Below, piece after piece: positions 59,201 through 64,000 of a stretch of 64,000 nt of DNA; position 1 is the first letter of the stretch, and every line of letters begins with the position of its first letter. Location: assembly GCA_963922205.1 (NCBI GenBank), contig CAWUHX010000168.1, positions 532,760 through 596,759 on the forward strand, read 5' to 3'. The stretch is from Romanomermis culicivorax (taxonomy: Eukaryota > Nematoda > Enoplea > Mermithida > Mermithidae). Below the pieces are notes generated by a model. The model was given only the letters and a program-made list of their open reading frames with translations. It was not told the DNA's origin and did not search any database. A program made the translations under genes and the position numbers.

Positions 59201-62200
59201 GTATTGTATTGTATTGTATTGTATCATATTGTATTGTATCGTATTGTATCGTATTGTATTGTATTGTATTGTATTGTATTGTATTGTATTGTATTGTATT
59301 GTATTGTATTGTATTGTATTGTATTGTATTGTATTGTATCATATTGTATTGTATCGTATTGTATCGTATTGTATTGTATTGTATTGTATTGTATTGTATT
59401 GTATTGTATTGTATTGTATTGTATTGTATTGTATTGTATTGTATTGTATTGTATTGTATTCTATTGTATTGTATTGTATTGTATTGTATTGTATTGTATT
59501 GTATTGTATTGTATTGTATTGTATTGTATTGTATTGTATTGTATTGTATTGTATTGTATTGTATTGTATTGTATTGTATCGTATTGTATCATATTGTATT
59601 GTATCGTATTGTATCGTATTGTATTGTATTGTATTGTATTGTATTGTATTGTATTGTATTGTATTGTATTGTATTGTATTGTATTGTATTGTATTGTATT
59701 GTATTGTATTCTATTCTATTGTATTGTATTGTATTGTATTGTATTGTATTGTATTGTATTGTATTGTATTGTATTGTATTGTATTGTATTGTATTGTATT
59801 GTATTGTATTGTATTGTATTGTATTGTATTGTATTGTATTGTATTGTATTGTATTGTATTGTATTGTATTGTATCGTATTGTATTGTATTGTAGTGTATT
59901 GTATTGTATTGTATTGTATTGTATTGTATTGTATTGTATCGTATTGTATTGTATTGTATTGTATTGTATTGTATTGTATTGTATCGTATTGTACTGTATC
60001 GTATTGTATTGTATTGTATTGTATTGTATTGTATTGTATTGTATTGTATTGTATTGTATTGTATTGTATTGTATTGTATTGTATTGTATTGTATTGTATT
60101 GTATTGTATTGTATTCTATTGTATTGTATTGTATTGTATTGTATTGTATTGTATTGTATTGTATTGTATTGTATTGTATTGTATTGTATTGTATTGTATT
60201 GTATTGTATTGTATTGTATTGTATTGTATTGTATTGTATCATATTGTATTGTATCGTATTGTATCGTATTGTATTGTATTGTATTGTATTGTATTGTGTT
60301 GTATTGTATTGTATTGTATTGTATTGTATTGTATTGTATTGTATTGTATTGTATTGTATTCTATTCTATTGTATTGTATTGTATTGTATTGTATTGTATT
60401 GTATTGTATTGTATTGTATTGCATTCTATTGTATTGTATTGTATTGTATTGTATTGTATTGTATTGTATTGTATTGTATTGTATTGTATTGTATTGTATT
60501 GTATTGTATTGTATTGTATTGTATTGTATTGTATCATATTGTATCGTATTGTATTGTATTGTATTGTATTGTATTGTATTGTATTGTATTGTATTGTATT
60601 GTATTGTATTGTATTGTATTGTATTGTATTGTATTGTATTGTATTGTATTGTATTGTATTGTATTCTATTGTATTGTATTGTATTGTATTGTATTGTATT
60701 GTATTCTATTGTATTGTATTGTATTGTATTGTATTGTATTGTATTGTATTGTATTGTATTGTATTGTATTGTATCATATTGTATTGTATCGTATTGTATC
60801 GTATTGTATTGTATTGTATTGTATTGTATTGTGTTGTATTGTATTGTATTGTATTGTATTGTATTGTATTGTATTGTATTGTATTGTATTCTATTCTATT
60901 GTATTGTGTTGTATTGTATTGTATTGTATTGTATTGTATTGTATTGTATTGTATTGTATTGTATTGTATTCTATTCTATTGTATTGTATTGTATTGTATT
61001 GTATTGTATTGTATTGTATTGTATTGTATTGCATTCTATTGTATTGTATTGTATTGTATTGTATCGTATTGTATTGTATTGTATTGTATTGTATTGTATT
61101 GTATTGTATTGTATTGTATTGTATTGTATTGTATTGTATTGTATTGTATTGTATTGTATTGTATCATATTGTATTGTATCGTATTGTATCGTATTGTATT
61201 GTATTGTATTGTATTGTATTGTATTGTATTGTATTGTATTGTATTGTATTGTATTGTATCATATTGTATTGTATCGTATTGTATCGTATTGTATTGTATT
61301 GTATTGTATTGTATTGTATTGTATTGTATTGTATTGTATTGTATTGTATTGTATTGTATTGTATTGTATTGTATTGTATTCTATTGTATTGTATTGTATT
61401 GTATTGTATTGTATTGTATTGTATTGTATTGTATTGTATTGTATTCTATTGTATTGTATTGTATTGTATTGTATTGTATTGTATTGTATTCTATTGTATT
61501 GTATTGTATTGTATTGTATGGTATTGTATTGTATTCTATTCTATTCTATTGTATTGTATTGTATTGTATTGTATTGTATTGTATTGTATTGTATTGTATT
61601 GTATTGTATTGTATCGTATTGTATTGTATTGTATTGTATTGTATTCTATTGTATTGTATTGTATCGTATTGTATTGTATTGTATTTTATTGTATTGTATT
61701 GTATTGTATTGTATTGTATTGTATTGTATTGTATTTTATTCTTCTGTTTTCCATTGTATTTTATTGTTTTGTATTGTCTTGGCCGATATGGGACTGCTTT
61801 GGCACAACCTAGGAAGCCCTTCAACACAACTCAAACTTACAATTTTCTAGAGATTTTGCTTCCAATGCTTTTTGGGCTAAAATATTTTGAATTTAAAATT
61901 TTGTATAATATCAAATATTTAATAAAATAAATTACTAAAACAATTAAAATGTCCATCGCAATCATTCACAACTGTAAAGAATGCATGTTTTAATAGAGAA
62001 TCAACTCTTAATTAACAATTTACTTTTATAAATTTTTTGATTTGTGTCGCAATAAGTGTACGTAACAATTTTAACGTCATTGTTCGCTATATTAAATAAA
62101 TGATTAAAATATTTAAATGTTGAGATAGTTTTCTTACTTTTGTTGTGAAAGCGTTCCAAATCTTCTTGCGAACAATACACGTTATATGGATTTTCTACAA

Positions 62201-63425
62201 AATTATAAATATCAATATTACTAATGTTAATCTATATTGTATACTTCGACATTGTTGTCCCGTCACATCACAGTTAAACAAATGACTCGGGTTGTAATGC
62301 TTAAACGCTGAAATGCGACATATTTACATATTTAACATTGGCAAAAATGTAACTTTTTACAAAGTTCTTCAGCAAATTGTAATCTTAATTGGTATTCTTC
62401 TTCAAAAATATCTGAAAAAATACCATTTTATATATTTACATATGTTTAATAAGTTGAAACATACGTAAACAGTTGTCGAATATCTTATTGCATAGGTGAT
62501 CAGTTTCTAAAATTATAAAATATTTTACATCAATTTACAATTTTTCAAAATAAACTTACTCATCAAATATATCTTATTTTGATCAATACAACCTTTAAGC
62601 ACAGCCACATGTAATTTCTCTAAATATATAAACTATTAATCGTTAGGCTGTCATATCTCGAAACATTAAATACTTGGTTGCGGAATCAAACCAACTTTTA
62701 ATGCTTGGGATTTTGGACAAAATAGATTGCTAATTTGTTTAACAGATTCTAATAAATAAAAGTATAATTATTTCTTCAAATTAAAATATTTTAATCATTT
62801 AAATTAAACCTTTGCAATTAAATGCTTCGCCCAAAGTGTCGAAATCGCATTTAAAAAATGTTGAATTTCTAAATATGATGTCGAGTGTCAAATCTATAAA
62901 ATATAAAATTTTAATATTATTTAAATATTATATTAAACTTTTTCTATTCATGACTATTGTTTATATAAGCAACGCGACGACTGGGCAAAATTTCGCAATA
63001 TCCTCCGTACGGAATATATTCGCAATTTTGTTCGTGATCACCGACTTAAATATATATATTTCAAAAAAAAAATAATTTAAATAATTTTTTGATTAAAAAA
63101 ATATTAAAATTTACAAATATAATAACTTTCTTCTATTGGTCTATCACAGTAACGCATTGTTAAAACTGGTCGATTAACTAAAAAAACTACCATTTAATAT
63201 TTAATTTAGAAAAATTAGCGAAACTTACGAAAATTTGTATATTGTCGGTATTCGCAAAATGTATTCATTTTATTGGTTTCACTAATTAGAGCTTTAAGAA
63301 CATTTTATAAATATAAGTTTGCTGTAGGATTAAAAAATAAAGTGTTATACCTGTGCATGACTCATTGCCACAGGAAATAAGTTTCATGGATGATATATTG
63401 CGAACCAACTCTACGCTGAGTCTAT
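56258..63425 (-). CDS. Unrecognised cysteine-rich modular protein of phase-1 mini-exons (3' part)
   Basis: Eighteen exons: 63425-63351, 63291-63229, 63177-63127, 63044-62982 (or 62955), 62893-62810, 62748-62692, 62619-62560, 62506-62465, 62411-62337, 62307-62245, 62194-62138, 61971-61936, 57242-57174, 57008-56949, 56673-56635, 56574-56539, 56486-56412 and 56355-56258. Every internal exon is 3n long (36-84 nt) and every junction is phase 1. The visible part is about 367 residues with about 27 cysteines, mostly one or two per exon. A repeating module is visible: YNPSHLFNCDVTGQQCRK, NPYNVYCSQEDLERF, VNDCDGHFNC, then again RYNPQYLKCTSRVMPCK, TDKPNVFCNGGKAERL, VDSCEKYEMC. Weaker copies start FFKCDFDTLGEAFNC and KLISCGNESCT. 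The cysteine content suggests a secreted or extracellular protein. I recognise no family, and the N-terminus is outside the window. It stops at YYLDD. Several donors are weak (GTTTGA, GTTATT, GTTAAA), but the frame works throughout. Confidence 0.72.
57475..61770 (+). repeat. 4.3 kb (GTATT)n array inside an intron of the cysteine-rich gene
   Basis: About 860 units of GTATT (minus strand AATAC) keep an apparently unbroken 5-base register from end to end, with only substitutions (GTATC, ATATT, CTATT, GCATT, GTGTT). Variant units are not random: the string GTATCATATTGTATTGTATC occurs at 57651, 59221, 59336, 59586, 60236, 60771, 61161 and 61256. It is often followed about 120-130 bases later by CTATTCTATT. 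The array lies in the intron between the exons at 61971-61936 and 57242-57174. Long ORFs on both strands are artefacts of the stop-free unit. Confidence 0.95.
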
Positions 63426-63454
63426 CTACAAAGATTGTTACATATAATATATTT

Positions 63455-64000
63455 GGCTAGCAATGCTCGCATTACATATATTATAATATATCCCATGTTA
63501 TAACATATCTCCTGCTATAACACCCCCATGCTATAACATACCCCATGCTATAACGCTCCTCATGTTATAATATATCCTATCTCAAAACATACTACGTTAT
63601 AACACATCTCATACTACAACATATATACCAAATTATAGCATATCCCACATTATAACATGTTCCATGTTACAACATCTCTTATCTTATTACATATCACATA
63701 TTATAGCATACTCTACATTATAACATAATACATGTCAGTATTTTAAAAATCCCATCTTAAAATATACTATGTTATAACACATCTCATATTATAACACATA
63801 TATGACATTATACCATATCCCACATTATAACGCATTCCATGTTACAATGTATCAATGTATCTTATGTTATTACATATTGCATGTTACAGCATATCCTACA
63901 TTACAACATATTACATGTCAGTATGTTATAACTTTTAGCCATGTTATAATATATCCTATCTTAAAACATACTATGTTATAACACATCTCATATTATAACA
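63455..64000. repeat. TATAACAT palindromic satellite, upstream intron of the cysteine-rich gene
   Basis: Repeats of CCATGTTATAACATATC with variants (GCTATAAC, ACATTATAAC, GTTACAAC) run to the window edge. It is the same family as 22150-22975. The phase of exon 63425-63351 shows that coding sequence continues upstream, so this is probably intronic. Confidence 0.7.

Noticed and set aside
57424-61930. Very long ORFs (up to about 1480 codons) of CIVLY or NTIQY repeats on both strands
   Set aside because: The GTATT unit contains no stop in any frame, so ORFs are automatic. There is no start context, splice support or codon signature.

Overview
The window is AT-rich eukaryotic DNA, most likely from a nematode. 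The protein set (NPP-4, MRPS-23, FRG-1, UNC-62 and JMJC-1 type proteins), TTTTCAG-like splice acceptors, and same-strand genes spaced about 150-230 bases apart all point that way. No bacterial features are present. Gene models were built by hand: exons were joined by GT/AG signals, checked for reading-frame continuity, and compared with remembered family sequences. Five of the models close exactly (ATG to stop, total length a multiple of three).

Layout. 1-2067 (+): last intron and last exon of a theta-class GST-like gene. 2068-4444: convergent 3' flank filled with repeats. 4445-33299 (-): four genes head to tail, transcribed right to left: a MEIS/UNC-62 homeodomain gene (24489-33299), Nup58/NPP-4 (15175-24259), mitochondrial ribosomal protein S23 (12035-15027) and FRG1 (4445-11862). 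The three intergenic gaps are only 147-229 bases. In each gap an AATAAA signal lies 108-120 bases before a candidate trans-splice acceptor, which is the geometry of a nematode operon. 33300-44870: about 11 kb of tandem repeats upstream of unc-62. 44871-53454 (-): a 15-exon RIOX1/NO66-like JmjC oxygenase gene. 53478-56257: intergenic, with a (GTATT)n array and non-coding sequence. 56258-63425 (-): the 3' part of an unrecognised cysteine-rich gene made of at least 18 mini-exons, all joined by phase-1 introns. One of its introns holds a 4.3 kb (GTATT)n array. 63426-64000: a palindromic TATAACAT satellite in the next intron.

The main oddity is that coding sequence and intergenic gaps are compact, while many introns are swollen to 0.5-5 kb by tandem repeats. 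The repeat usually differs from intron to intron, although a few cores recur in introns of different genes: the palindrome AGATCTCGTCGAGATCT, TTTACACCA, ATGTTATAACAT, TTACTGTAG and CTTGCTGACGTCA. Where the putative operon is concerned, it would couple a developmental transcription factor with nuclear pore, mitochondrial translation and RNA-processing proteins. The cysteine-rich mini-exon gene is the best candidate for something undescribed.
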